Assembly: GCA_046261875.1 (NCBI GenBank)
Contig: JBHENW010000020.1
Location: 1-28,699 of the forward strand
Direction of reading: 5' to 3'
DNA length: 28,699 nucleotides
Origin: JBHENW01 sp046261875
GTDB taxonomy: Bacteria > Acidobacteriota > Thermoanaerobaculia > UBA5066 > Gp7-AA6
In this document: positions 1 to 7,324 of the stretch, in pieces
Numbering within the stretch: the first letter of the stretch is position 1
Layout: every line of letters starts with the position of its first letter
Notes under the pieces: model-generated
What the model saw: only the letters and a program-made list of their open reading frames with translations
Databases searched by the model: none
Told to the model about the DNA's origin: nothing
Made by a program: the position numbers and the translations under genes

Positions 1-27
1 CCCCGCCAAGAAACCCGTCCGAAGAAG

Positions 28-1506
28 TTAGTTCGCGCTTGCCGCCCGCGGGCTCGTGATCGGCTTGCCCTCGACGTCGAGCACGACGATGTCGCCGAGC
101 TTGAGGTCCCGGACTCCGGCCTCGATCTTGTCGAGATCTCCCACGAGGAGCACCGTCGCGCGTTCCGGCCGGGCGTACTTCTGGGCCGCGGCGCGCACGG
201 CGGCGATCTCCGCTTTCGACGCCTCGTCGTATTCCCGCTGCAGCTCCGACATCGGAAGGTTCGCCGTCCAGAGATCCGCGACCTGCTGGTTGAGGCGGGA
301 GAGCGACTCGAACTGCTGTGCGTAGCCGCGCGTGATCTTGGCCTTGGCGTCGGCGAACTCCGTGTCGGAGATCGGCTTGGCCCCGGCGATGTTCTTGAGC
401 TCCTTGTCGAACTCGACGAGGGACTCCTTCGTCTTGTTGGTCTGGACTCCGCCGCCGGCGAACCACAGGCCCGACTCCGAGAAGAGCGACAGGCTGGAAA
501 ACACGCCGTAGGAGTAGCCCTTCTCTTCCCGCAGGTTCAGGTTGAGTCGGGTCCCGAAGCCGCCCCCGCCCCAGACCGAGTCGGCGAGGTTGAGGGTGTA
601 GTAGTCGGGCGTCTTGCGGGCCGGGGCGGGGATGAACTGGGTCACGACCGTCTGGGCCGCATCCTGGCGATCCACGATGTAGATCTTGCCCGTCGCCGCC
701 GGCCGCGGCGCGGGGATCTCGACGGCCGGTGGGGCGCCGCCGGCCCAGGTGCCGAAATACCGGTTGGCCAGATCGGTGGCCTGCGCCAGCGTGACGTCTC
801 CCGAGAAGATGAGAGCGGAACCGGCCGGCTTCCAGTAGCTGTCATGGAACTTCTCGATGTCTTCGCGGTCGATCGCCTCGACCGTCCCCGGAAGCCCCTG
901 GGCCGGACGCCCGTACGGATGATCGGGACCGAAGGCGAGCATCGAGCGGACGCGGGCCGCGACCGCGTTGGCGTTCTTGGCCTGCTGCGAGAGGGAATCC
1001 AGATGCCGCTTCTTCTCCCGATCGACTTCGGAGGCCGGGAAGACGGCGTTGCGCACGACGTCGGCGAAGATCGCCAGCGAGGGCGCGAGGTTGCGCTTGA
1101 GGACTTCGTACCCGACCTGCGTGCTCTCGCGGCCGGCAAAGCCGGACAGCGAGGTCCCGAGGTCGCCCAGCGCGTTCTCGATGTCGAGCGCCTTGCGCGT
1201 CGGCGTCCCCATGTCCACCGTCGCGACGGTGAGATGCGCTACCCCTTCCTTGCCCTGCGGATCGGCCACGGCTCCGGCGCGCGTGGCCAGCGTCACGGCC
1301 ACCTTGGGAAGCTCCGGCCGCTCCAGGACGAAGACCTCCATGCCGTTGTCGAGCTTGGCCGTCTTGACCTGCGGCGCCCGGAAGGGGCGGTCCGTGCCGA
1401 GCCCGGGCTCCTTCGCGCGGTCGATGGCGACCTCCGTCGCCCGGCCGGACATTTCCGGCCGGAACCGGATGAGAAGCCGGTTGCGCGTGTTCAGCCAGCG
1501 GTCCAC
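28..1506 (-). CDS. M16 peptidase, C-terminal (non-catalytic) half, separated from its N-terminal half by an in-frame TAG
   Basis: This is the second half of a two-domain pitrilysin/M16 peptidase. It lies in exactly the same reading frame as the ORF at 1612-2844, and the 36 codons between the TAG (1614-1612) and the GTG at 1506 also encode conserved M16 sequence (SDLLNQYNTYLGDPGKF..., then ...RRVTAGDVQKTVDRWL). The GTG is therefore not a natural N-terminus. This domain has no HxxEH: the equivalent stretch reads VAHLTVATVDMGT. It does carry the RLNLNLREEKGYSYGVFSS block typical of M16 C-domains, which help bind substrate in the closed chamber. Stop is TAA. It could be made separately as the inactive partner of a heterodimer, as happens in some M16B pairs, but the lost 36 codons argue for a broken or read-through single gene. 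Confidence 0.85.
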   Translation of the reverse strand: MDRWLNTRNRLLIRFRPEMSGRATEVAIDRAKEPGLGTDRPFRAPQVKTAKLDNGMEVFVLERPELPKVAVTLATRAGAVADPQGKEGVAHLTVATVDMGTPTRKALDIENALGDLGTSLSGFAGRESTQVGYEVLKRNLAPSLAIFADVVRNAVFPASEVDREKKRHLDSLSQQAKNANAVAARVRSMLAFGPDHPYGRPAQGLPGTVEAIDREDIEKFHDSYWKPAGSALIFSGDVTLAQATDLANRYFGTWAGGAPPAVEIPAPRPAATGKIYIVDRQDAAQTVVTQFIPAPARKTPDYYTLNLADSVWGGGGFGTRLNLNLREEKGYSYGVFSSLSLFSESGLWFAGGGVQTNKTKESLVEFDKELKNIAGAKPISDTEFADAKAKITRGYAQQFESLSRLNQQVADLWTANLPMSELQREYDEASKAEIAAVRAAAQKYARPERATVLLVGDLDKIEAGVRDLKLGDIVVLDVEGKPITSPRAASAN

Positions 1507-1611
1507 GGTCTTCTGGACGTCGCCGGCCGTGACCCGACGGTACCGCGCGATGTCCTCGTCGAACTTGCCGGGATCGCCCAGGTACGTGTTGTACTGGTTG
1601 AGCAGGTCGGA

Positions 1612-1614
1612 CTA
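1612..1614 (-). other. In-frame amber codon inside an otherwise intact M16 gene
   Basis: The frame reads ...ERIGGFGG-TAG-SDLLNQYNTYLGDPG... The usual family sequence here is GGFGGK(A/S)D, so TAG replaces an expected Lys codon; AAG to TAG is a single base change. Reading continues without another stop to 28, giving 938 codons in all, the normal length of a two-domain M16 protein. TAG ends the genes at 7325, 15517, 25289 and 27329, so it works as a stop in this genome. Confidence 0.9.
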
Positions 1615-2844
1615 GCCGCCGAACCCGCCGATGCGCTCGAGGCCGGAGACGAAGTTGTACTCCTGCTTCGTCTTGGCTCGGGAAAGCTCCGCTGCGGTCG
1701 GCCCGGTCCGGGCCAGCTTCGCGATCTCCTCCGTGATGATGGCTTCGATCTGCTCGATCGCGACGCCGGGGCGGGCCGTGGCGATGACGACGAATCCTCC
1801 CGAGATCTCCGCCGAGTTCTGGAACGAGTTCACGGCCGTCGCGAGCTGCTTGTCGTAAACGAGCACCCTGTTGAGGCGCGCGGAGAGGCCGTCGGTCAGG
1901 AGCAGCGACGTCAGGTCCAGCTCGGCGTCGCCCGGGGCGAAGAACTCCGGGGTCGGCCAGGCCATGTAGACGCGGTCCTGGGGGACTCGGTCCGTGGCTT
2001 CGATGATCCGCTCCCGGTCCAGCGAAGGGATCCAGCGGGTCGGGCGGTCCAGCGGCGGTCCCGCGGGGATGCCGCCGAAGTACTTTTCGACGAGCCGCTT
2101 CGCCTCCGCCGGATCGAAGTCGCCGGCGATGACGAGGGAGAGGTTGTTGGGCGAGTAGTAGGTCCGGAAGAACTCCTTGACGTCGTCGAGAGACGCCGCG
2201 GTCAGGTCTTCATGGCTGCCGATCGTCGTCCAGGAGTAGGGATGCCCGGCGGGATGGAGGTTCTCCGAGAGGAGCTTGAACCAGCGGCCGTACGGCGTGT
2301 TCTCCAGCCCCTGCCGCCGCTCGTTCTTGACGACGTCGCGCTGGTTGTCGAGCTTCTCCTTCGAGATCGCCTCGGGGAGCGTCGCGAGCCGGTCCGACTC
2401 GAGCCACAGGAGGTTCTCCAGGTTCCCCGAAGGCACGGTCGCGAAATAGTTCGTCCGGTCCACGTTGGTCGTTCCGTTGACGCCCCCCTCCTGCAGGTTG
2501 GCGCCGGCCTTCTCCGCGTACACGAAGTACTCTTCCTTCGCGTTCTTGGAGCCCTGGAACATCATGTGCTCGAAGAGGTGCGCGAAGCCGGTGCGGCCCG
2601 TCCTCTCGTTCTTCGAGCCCACGTGGTACCACTGGTTGACGTGGACGATCGGCAGCTTGCGGTCCACGTGAAGGATCACCTGCAGCCCGTTGGGCAGCGT
2701 GTATTTCTCGAAAGCCACCTTCGGAACCTCGCCTGCCGCCGGCGCGGCGGGGGCTTTCTCCGCCGCCTGCCCCGCCGCCACGGACGTGACGGCCGAGAAG
2801 GCGAACAGCGTGAGGATCCAGCGTAGGGAAACGCGCGATTTCAA
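1612..2844 (-). CDS. M16 zinc peptidase, N-terminal catalytic half (truncated by TAG)
   Basis: An exported zinc metallopeptidase of the insulinase/pitrilysin family that would degrade peptides outside the cytoplasm. An N-terminal signal peptide (about residues 1-26, hydrophobic WILTLFAFSAVTSVAA) precedes the catalytic domain. The inverted zinc motif HLFEH is at residues 89-93, with catalytic Glu92, and the third ligand is probably Glu175 in VVKNERR. The start is TTG at 2844: an AAAGGAG Shine-Dalgarno at 2851-2857 sits six bases upstream. A nearby ATG is in another frame. The ORF stops at residue 410, exactly at the conserved GGFGG block, so the product lacks the second domain. Alone it is probably inactive unless the downstream half is supplied by read-through or in trans. 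Confidence 0.88.
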   Translation of the reverse strand: MKSRVSLRWILTLFAFSAVTSVAAGQAAEKAPAAPAAGEVPKVAFEKYTLPNGLQVILHVDRKLPIVHVNQWYHVGSKNERTGRTGFAHLFEHMMFQGSKNAKEEYFVYAEKAGANLQEGGVNGTTNVDRTNYFATVPSGNLENLLWLESDRLATLPEAISKEKLDNQRDVVKNERRQGLENTPYGRWFKLLSENLHPAGHPYSWTTIGSHEDLTAASLDDVKEFFRTYYSPNNLSLVIAGDFDPAEAKRLVEKYFGGIPAGPPLDRPTRWIPSLDRERIIEATDRVPQDRVYMAWPTPEFFAPGDAELDLTSLLLTDGLSARLNRVLVYDKQLATAVNSFQNSAEISGGFVVIATARPGVAIEQIEAIITEEIAKLARTGPTAAELSRAKTKQEYNFVSGLERIGGFGG

Positions 2845-2924
2845 GGGAGACTCCTTTCAGCATCCACAGGCACACCTCAGCCCGAGTTTTTCAAGGCGTT
2901 TATACGGAGCGGAGCCGGGCAGGT

Positions 2925-2930
2925 TATCCT
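2925..2930 (+). promoter_or_regulatory. Candidate -10 element of kdsD (leaderless type)
   Basis: TATCCT ends six bases before the GTG start of kdsD, and no Shine-Dalgarno lies between. This spacing would put the transcript start at or next to the start codon. No convincing -35 is visible. Confidence 0.4.
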
Positions 2931-2936
2931 AAAAGC

Positions 2937-3896
2937 GTGATCCTGGACGCCGCCCGCAAAGTGCTCCAGATCGAGGCGGATTCAGTCCGGGACCAGCTCC
3001 GAAACCTGGGGCCGGAGTTCGTCCAGATCGTCGAGGAGATCGCGGCTTCGACAGGGCGGCTCGCGGTGACGGGCCTCGGAAAATCGGGTCTGATCGGCCA
3101 GAAACTCGCGGCCACTCTCGCCTCGACCGGCACCCCGGCTTACTTCCTCCATGCGGCGGAGGCCAGCCACGGAGACCTCGGGATGCTCGTCTCCGGCGAC
3201 ATCGTGCTGGCCCTCTCCTACTCGGGGGAGAGCGTCGAAGTCGTTCGGCTGATCGAGTTTGCGCGCTCCCGCTCGCTTCGGACGGTGGCGATGACCGGAG
3301 TCCCGAGCTCCTCCGTCGGCCGCGCCGCGGACATCTGCCTTTCCGTCGCGATCTCCCGGGAGGCCTGCCCGCTCAACCTGGCGCCGACGGCCTCGACGAC
3401 GGCCATGCTCGCCATGGGGGACGCGCTCGCCATGTCCCTCGCCGAGAAGCGGGGCTTCAAGGAGGAGGACTTCGCGGCGCTCCACCCGGGCGGGAGGCTC
3501 GGACGGAAGTTCCTCAAGGTCCGGGATCTCATGAGGACGGGGCAACGCGTCCCGCGCGTCTCGCCCGAGACGGCCATGAGGGACGCCATCCACGAGATGT
3601 CCCGGAAAATGATGGGGATCACCGCCGTCGTCAACGGCCGGGGGGAGATCCTCGGAGTCATCTCGGACGGGGATCTCCGTCGACTCATCGAAAAAGACCA
3701 GGCCCTCCTCCAGCGGAAGGCCGGGGATTGCTTCCACGCCAACCCGCGGACGGTCAGCGCCGAGGAATTCGCCTCCACGGCCCTGGGTCTGATGGAGGAG
3801 GCCCGGATCACCACGCTGTTCGTCCTCGATGCGGAGGGACGGCTCACCGGCGCCCTCCACATGCACGACCTGCTCTCGGCCGGGATCTCGGCTTGA
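2937..3896 (+). CDS. kdsD: D-arabinose-5-phosphate isomerase KdsD (KpsF/GutQ family)
   Basis: Converts D-ribulose 5-phosphate to D-arabinose 5-phosphate, the first committed step to Kdo for the lipopolysaccharide core; cytoplasmic. The 319 residues match the family length. An N-terminal SIS sugar-isomerase domain (about 35-170) contains GLGKSGLIGQKLAATLAS, the AEASHGDLGM block and SYSGES. Two CBS domains follow (about 200-255, starting RDLMRTG, with ISDGDLRR; and about 265-319). The start is GTG at 2937, giving MILDAARKVLQIEA, the usual family N-terminus. The stop TGA overlaps the TTG of kdsC (TTGA), so the two are translationally coupled and act in consecutive parts of one pathway. It is divergent from the M16 gene across a 92-base gap. 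Confidence 0.95.
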   Translation: MILDAARKVLQIEADSVRDQLRNLGPEFVQIVEEIAASTGRLAVTGLGKSGLIGQKLAATLASTGTPAYFLHAAEASHGDLGMLVSGDIVLALSYSGESVEVVRLIEFARSRSLRTVAMTGVPSSSVGRAADICLSVAISREACPLNLAPTASTTAMLAMGDALAMSLAEKRGFKEEDFAALHPGGRLGRKFLKVRDLMRTGQRVPRVSPETAMRDAIHEMSRKMMGITAVVNGRGEILGVISDGDLRRLIEKDQALLQRKAGDCFHANPRTVSAEEFASTALGLMEEARITTLFVLDAEGRLTGALHMHDLLSAGISA

Positions 3897-4414
3897 AGCG
3901 GCGCCGAGTCAAGGCTCTTTTCATGGACGTGGACGGGGTCCTGACCGACGGCCTGCTCTACATCGACGAGGCGGGGCGCGAGCTGAAGGTCTTCGACACC
4001 AAGGATGGTCACGGGGTCAAGATGGCGCTCTCGGCCGGGCTGCGCGTGGTGTGGATCTCCGGCCGCTCCTCCCGGGCGACTTCCCTCAGAGCCCGCGACC
4101 TGGGCGTCCGCTTCTGCTACCAGCGGGTGGCGGACAAGAAGCGCCGCTACGAGCAGCTCTGCCGCCGCTGGAAGCTGCACCCCTCCGAGACGGCCGCGAT
4201 CGGAGACGACGAACCGGACGTGCCGATGCTCCGGGCAGCCGGGTTTTCCGCCTGTCCGGCCGACGCGGCGCCGCCGGCCCGCGCGGCCGCCCAGGTCGTC
4301 CTGAAACACGGCGGCGGGCGGGGAGCCGTCCGGGAGTTCGTGGAGCGCGTTCTCGCGCGAAAGGGCGATGGCGTCGGTCGGGTCAGGGCGAGGAGGCCGG
4401 CTCGCGCTTCTTGA
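3893..4414 (+). CDS. kdsC: 3-deoxy-D-manno-octulosonate 8-phosphate phosphatase KdsC
   Basis: HAD-superfamily phosphatase releasing Kdo from Kdo-8-phosphate. From the TTG at 3893 the product is 173 residues, normal for KdsC. The nucleophile motif is DVDGVLTDG at residues 12-20 (Asp12, Asp14). Motif II is the Ser in WISGRSS, a Lys follows in VADKKRRYEQL, and the metal-binding motif is GDDEPDVPML. The start is inferred from the TTGA overlap with kdsD and the short lead into motif I; a longer frame reaching upstream is only kdsD read out of frame. The last 32 bases (4383-4414) overlap the end of tatC on the other strand. The basic tail (VRARRPARAS) lies in this overlap and may be a late extension. 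Confidence 0.93.
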   Translation: MKRRRVKALFMDVDGVLTDGLLYIDEAGRELKVFDTKDGHGVKMALSAGLRVVWISGRSSRATSLRARDLGVRFCYQRVADKKRRYEQLCRRWKLHPSETAAIGDDEPDVPMLRAAGFSACPADAAPPARAAAQVVLKHGGGRGAVREFVERVLARKGDGVGRVRARRPARAS

Positions 4415-5156
4415 AGATCCAGGCGATCAGGATCCCCAGCAGGTAGAGCAGGATCATCGGGACGGCGAAAACCGCCTGCGTCGCGACGTCCGGCGTGGGC
4501 GTGATGATCGCCGCCACGACCGTGATCAGCAGAACGGCGTATTTGAACTTTTTCAGGAGCCACCGCTCCGTCACGACGCCCATCCGGGTCAGAAAGAAGA
4601 TGAGGATGGGCAGCTCGAAACAGATGCCGAGTCCCAGGATGATCTTCGTGGCGGTCGAGAGGTACTCGTTGATCGTGATGACGGCCTGGAAGTTCGTTCC
4701 CATTCCGACGAGGAATCCCACGACGACCGGAAACGCCTGGAAATAGCCGAACGCGCAACCGGCGAAGAAGAAAAGGACGCTCGCGAGCAGAAAGGGGACA
4801 GCAAAGCGTTTCTCTTTCCGGTAGAGGGCGGGCGCCACGAAGAGCCAGACCTGCCAGAGAATCACCGGCGACGCGAGAATCAGGCCCCCGAGCAGGGCCA
4901 CCCGGAAATACAGGAGGAAGGGCTCCGTGAGCGTCGTGTAAGCCAGGTTCTGTCCGGGCGGAAGGAACCGGCGGACCGGTCGGGCCAGGACCTCGAAGAG
5001 GACCGGCGCCTGCGTCCACGCCAGCATGAAGGCCACCGCGAGGGCCAGCAGGGAGACGATGAGCCTCTTGCGGAACTCTTCGAGGTGATCGAAGAACCCC
5101 ATCCGGGGCAGCTCCTCTTGCGGAGGCTCGTCCGGAACGCGGGCGATCTGCGTCAT
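4383..5156 (-). CDS. tatC: Sec-independent protein translocase TatC
   Basis: Core receptor of the twin-arginine translocase in the inner membrane, which binds twin-arginine signal peptides of folded substrates. At 257 residues with six predicted membrane segments it has the family length. The cytoplasmic N-terminal motif FFDHLEEFRKRL is at about 21-32, and the TTLTEPFLLYFRVALLGG block and the FFFAGCAFGYF segment are present. The chain ends in a short basic cytoplasmic tail (KKREPASSP). It lies 40 bases downstream of tatA on the same strand, the usual tatAC order. No clear Shine-Dalgarno precedes the ATG at 5156, so it may depend on tatA translation. It converges on kdsC with a 32-base overlap. 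Confidence 0.96.
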   Translation of the reverse strand: MTQIARVPDEPPQEELPRMGFFDHLEEFRKRLIVSLLALAVAFMLAWTQAPVLFEVLARPVRRFLPPGQNLAYTTLTEPFLLYFRVALLGGLILASPVILWQVWLFVAPALYRKEKRFAVPFLLASVLFFFAGCAFGYFQAFPVVVGFLVGMGTNFQAVITINEYLSTATKIILGLGICFELPILIFFLTRMGVVTERWLLKKFKYAVLLITVVAAIITPTPDVATQAVFAVPMILLYLLGILIAWIFKKREPASSP

Positions 5157-5196
5157 CGCGAAGGACGAAAGGCCGGAATCGAGGGCCGCCGCGCTC

Positions 5197-5502
5197 TCAA
5201 GAGGGCTGGATGGGGGTCGAGTCGGGAGGCCCCGGCGGCTGCTCGGACGCGGGCCGCTCGGCCACTGCGGCCTTGAGACCGTCGCCGACCGCGTTGATCT
5301 CGCGCCGCACGGTCGAGGCTTCGCGCTTGCCCTCCTCGATCTCCTCCTCGATGGTCCTCTTCAGGTCATCGGAGGCGCGCTTGAACTCCGAGAGGCCCTT
5401 TCCGATGGTCTTGCCGATCTCCGGGAGCTTCCGTGGCCCGAAGATGAGCAGGGCCACCATGAAAATCACGATGAGCTCGGGCATTCCGATGGGGCCAAAC
5501 AT
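5197..5502 (-). CDS. tatA: Twin-arginine translocase subunit TatA/TatE (TatB-like length)
   Basis: Small single-span membrane protein that forms the Tat conduit with TatC. Of its 101 residues, about 4-21 form the membrane helix, followed by the FGPRKLPEIGKTIGKGLSEFK hinge and amphipathic helix. An acidic/basic cytoplasmic helix (KRTIEEEIEEGKRE) and a Pro-rich tail follow. The FGP motif after the helix and the lack of a separate tatB nearby suggest a TatA that may also cover the TatB role, but that is inference. The ATG at 5502 is preceded by GAGGA (5510-5514) at seven bases. tatC follows in the same transcript. Confidence 0.93.
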   Translation of the reverse strand: MFGPIGMPELIVIFMVALLIFGPRKLPEIGKTIGKGLSEFKRASDDLKRTIEEEIEEGKREASTVRREINAVGDGLKAAVAERPASEQPPGPPDSTPIQPS

Positions 5503-5520
5503 GTTCCGGTCCTCGCAGGG

Positions 5521-5526
5521 ATTCTA
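5521..5526 (-). promoter_or_regulatory. Candidate -10 element of tatAC
   Basis: Read on the minus strand this is TAGAAT, a good match to a sigma-70 -10 box and identical to the one before the histidine kinase at 26065-26070. It lies 18 bases upstream of the tatA start, just before the GAGGA ribosome site. No clear -35 is seen. Confidence 0.35.
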
Positions 5527-5610
5527 CGCTCCGGGCCGCTCGGGCGGAATCGAAGGGCCAGCGAGACTTTGAAGGGGCCGCATGCCACAATGTCGGACCG
5601 GGAGGACGCC

Positions 5611-7221
5611 GTGAGCAAGCCACGTTTCCGGATCTTGATCGCCATTTCACTCCTCGTCGCGGCGACGCTCGCGGGGGGAGCCCTCGAGCAGCGGGTCTTC
5701 GCCTCCCCGGAGCGGGAGATCCCCTCCCTCGACGAATACGCGGACATCCTGACGACGCTCGGCGAGTGGGCCCCGGAGGCGATGCCGTCGGAGAAGTTCG
5801 TCTATGCCTCCATCCACGGAATGCTCTCCCGGCTCGATCCGCACACGGCGTTCCTGGAGCCCGAGGATTTTTCGGCCATGAAGGAGAAGCAGCAGGGCTC
5901 CTTCTTCGGGCTCGGCATCCAGATCCAGAAGCGGATGGGGCGGATCACCGTGATCGCGCCGATGGAAGGGACTCCGGCCTACAAGATGGGGATTCGCGCC
6001 GGCGACATCATCACCCACATCGAGGACGAGGAGATCCGCGAAGACGTCACGACGGACGAGGTCGTCCGCAAGCTGCGCGGCCCGAAAGGGACTCCCGTGA
6101 CGATCACGATACGCCGCGCCGGCCTCGACGAGCCGATGCGGGTGACGATCACGCGGGCCGAGATCCCCACGCTCTCCGTTCCGTACGCGTTTTTGATCGG
6201 CCAGGACGTGGGCTACATCTTCCTGCGCGACTTCACGCACACCTCGAGCCGGGAGCTCTCGGCGGCCATCGAAAAGCTCGAGAAGCAGGGCATGAAGAAG
6301 CTGATCCTCGACTTGCGCTACAACCCCGGCGGCGTGCTCGAGCAGGCCGTGGACGTGGCGGACGTGTTCCTGCCCAAGGGCGCGAAGATCGTCTACACCC
6401 GCGGCCGGACGCCTTCCTCGGGCCAGGACTACTACGCGCCGGGAGACGGGCGGCACTTCGACCACACGCTCGTCGTCCTGGTCAACCGGGGCTCGGCCTC
6501 CGCGTCGGAGATCGTCGCCGGCGCCATCCAGGACCATGACCGGGGCCTCGTCCTCGGACAGCGCACGTGGGGCAAAGGGCTCGTCCAGAGCGTCTATACG
6601 CTGCCGTACGGCGCGGGGCTCGCGCTCACGACGGCGCGCTACTACACCCCTTCCGGGCGCTGGATCCAGCGGGACTACAGCGACCTGCTCGCGTACGTGA
6701 ACCCCGAGGAGACGGTCGTCACGGAGGACGCGCCCCGCAAGACGGGCGAGGTCTTCTACACCGACGCCGGCCGGGTCGTGTACGCCGCCGGAGGCATCAC
6801 GCCCGACGTCGTCGTCAAGAACGAGGACCGCGAATCCAAGCTCCTCGCGCAGCTCCTCGCGCGCGGTCTCATCTTCAACTTCGCCGTGGACTGGCTCACG
6901 CGCAACCCGGACGTTTCCCGCGACTTCGAGCTGACGCCGGAAGTGCGCGACGCTTTCTTCCGGTTCGCCGAGAAGTCGAAGTTCATGACGTTCGACCAGC
7001 TCAAGCAGGCCTACCAGGAAGACCCGAACCGGCAGTGGGTCGACCTCGCCCTGCGCGTGGACATCGTCAACGCGCGGTACGGCCTGGAAGCGGGGCGCCG
7101 CGTGCAGGCCACCGGCGACCCGCAGATCCGGAAGGCGCTCACGCTGTTCCCGGAAGCGGCGCGGATCGCCGCGCTGCCCAAGAAGCCCAACGGCGCGCGG
7201 GCGGCCAAGTCAGGAGGCTGA
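5611..7221 (+). CDS. ctpA: S41 family C-terminal processing peptidase (CtpA type) with PDZ domain
   Basis: Exported serine peptidase that trims or degrades envelope proteins from their C-termini. The best start is GTG at 5611 (536 residues), five bases after GGGAGG at 5600-5605. An ATG at 5590 or TTG at 5569 would only add a non-conserved lead. A signal or anchor segment (about 7-30) is followed by the N-terminal helical region with MLSRLDPHTAFLEPEDF and a PDZ domain (about 95-185) with GLGIQIQ and IRAGDIITHI. The peptidase core contains LDLRYNPGGVLEQAVDVADVF. The catalytic Ser/Lys pair is probably Ser297 (in SASASEIVAGA) and Lys322 (in TWGKGLVQ), 25 residues apart as in the family. A family-unusual C-terminal tail of about 100 residues follows the core. 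It ends at a strong terminator. Confidence 0.93.
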   Translation: MSKPRFRILIAISLLVAATLAGGALEQRVFASPEREIPSLDEYADILTTLGEWAPEAMPSEKFVYASIHGMLSRLDPHTAFLEPEDFSAMKEKQQGSFFGLGIQIQKRMGRITVIAPMEGTPAYKMGIRAGDIITHIEDEEIREDVTTDEVVRKLRGPKGTPVTITIRRAGLDEPMRVTITRAEIPTLSVPYAFLIGQDVGYIFLRDFTHTSSRELSAAIEKLEKQGMKKLILDLRYNPGGVLEQAVDVADVFLPKGAKIVYTRGRTPSSGQDYYAPGDGRHFDHTLVVLVNRGSASASEIVAGAIQDHDRGLVLGQRTWGKGLVQSVYTLPYGAGLALTTARYYTPSGRWIQRDYSDLLAYVNPEETVVTEDAPRKTGEVFYTDAGRVVYAAGGITPDVVVKNEDRESKLLAQLLARGLIFNFAVDWLTRNPDVSRDFELTPEVRDAFFRFAEKSKFMTFDQLKQAYQEDPNRQWVDLALRVDIVNARYGLEAGRRVQATGDPQIRKALTLFPEAARIAALPKKPNGARAAKSGG

Positions 7222-7251
7222 CTGCGGAGAGCGGATAGCTCACAGCTAACG

Positions 7252-7279
7252 AAAAGCCGGGGATCGCTCCCCGGCTTTT
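7252..7279 (+). terminator. Intrinsic terminator, probably bidirectional
   Basis: A perfect 12-base stem (7252-7263 with 7268-7279; arm AAAAGCCGGGGA) closes a four-base loop and runs into a T-tract on the plus strand. On the minus strand the stem also ends in four T. It lies between the convergent S41 and Ig-like genes and can end both transcripts. Confidence 0.92.
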
Positions 7280-7324
7280 TTGTCTTTTCGAGGGCGAGGT
7301 AAGCCCCGCCCCTGCGTTCCCGTT

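Noticed and set aside
1612..1614. Genome-wide recoding of TAG (for example pyrrolysine or a suppressor code)
   Set aside because: TAG ends the Ig-like, 4TM, LpxH-like and macro genes at the expected family lengths, and reading through would enter intergenic DNA or a terminator.
844..2826. A 660-codon open frame on the plus strand opposite the M16 gene
   Set aside because: Antisense shadow; no motif, no ribosome site, and the minus strand carries the HxxEH peptidase.
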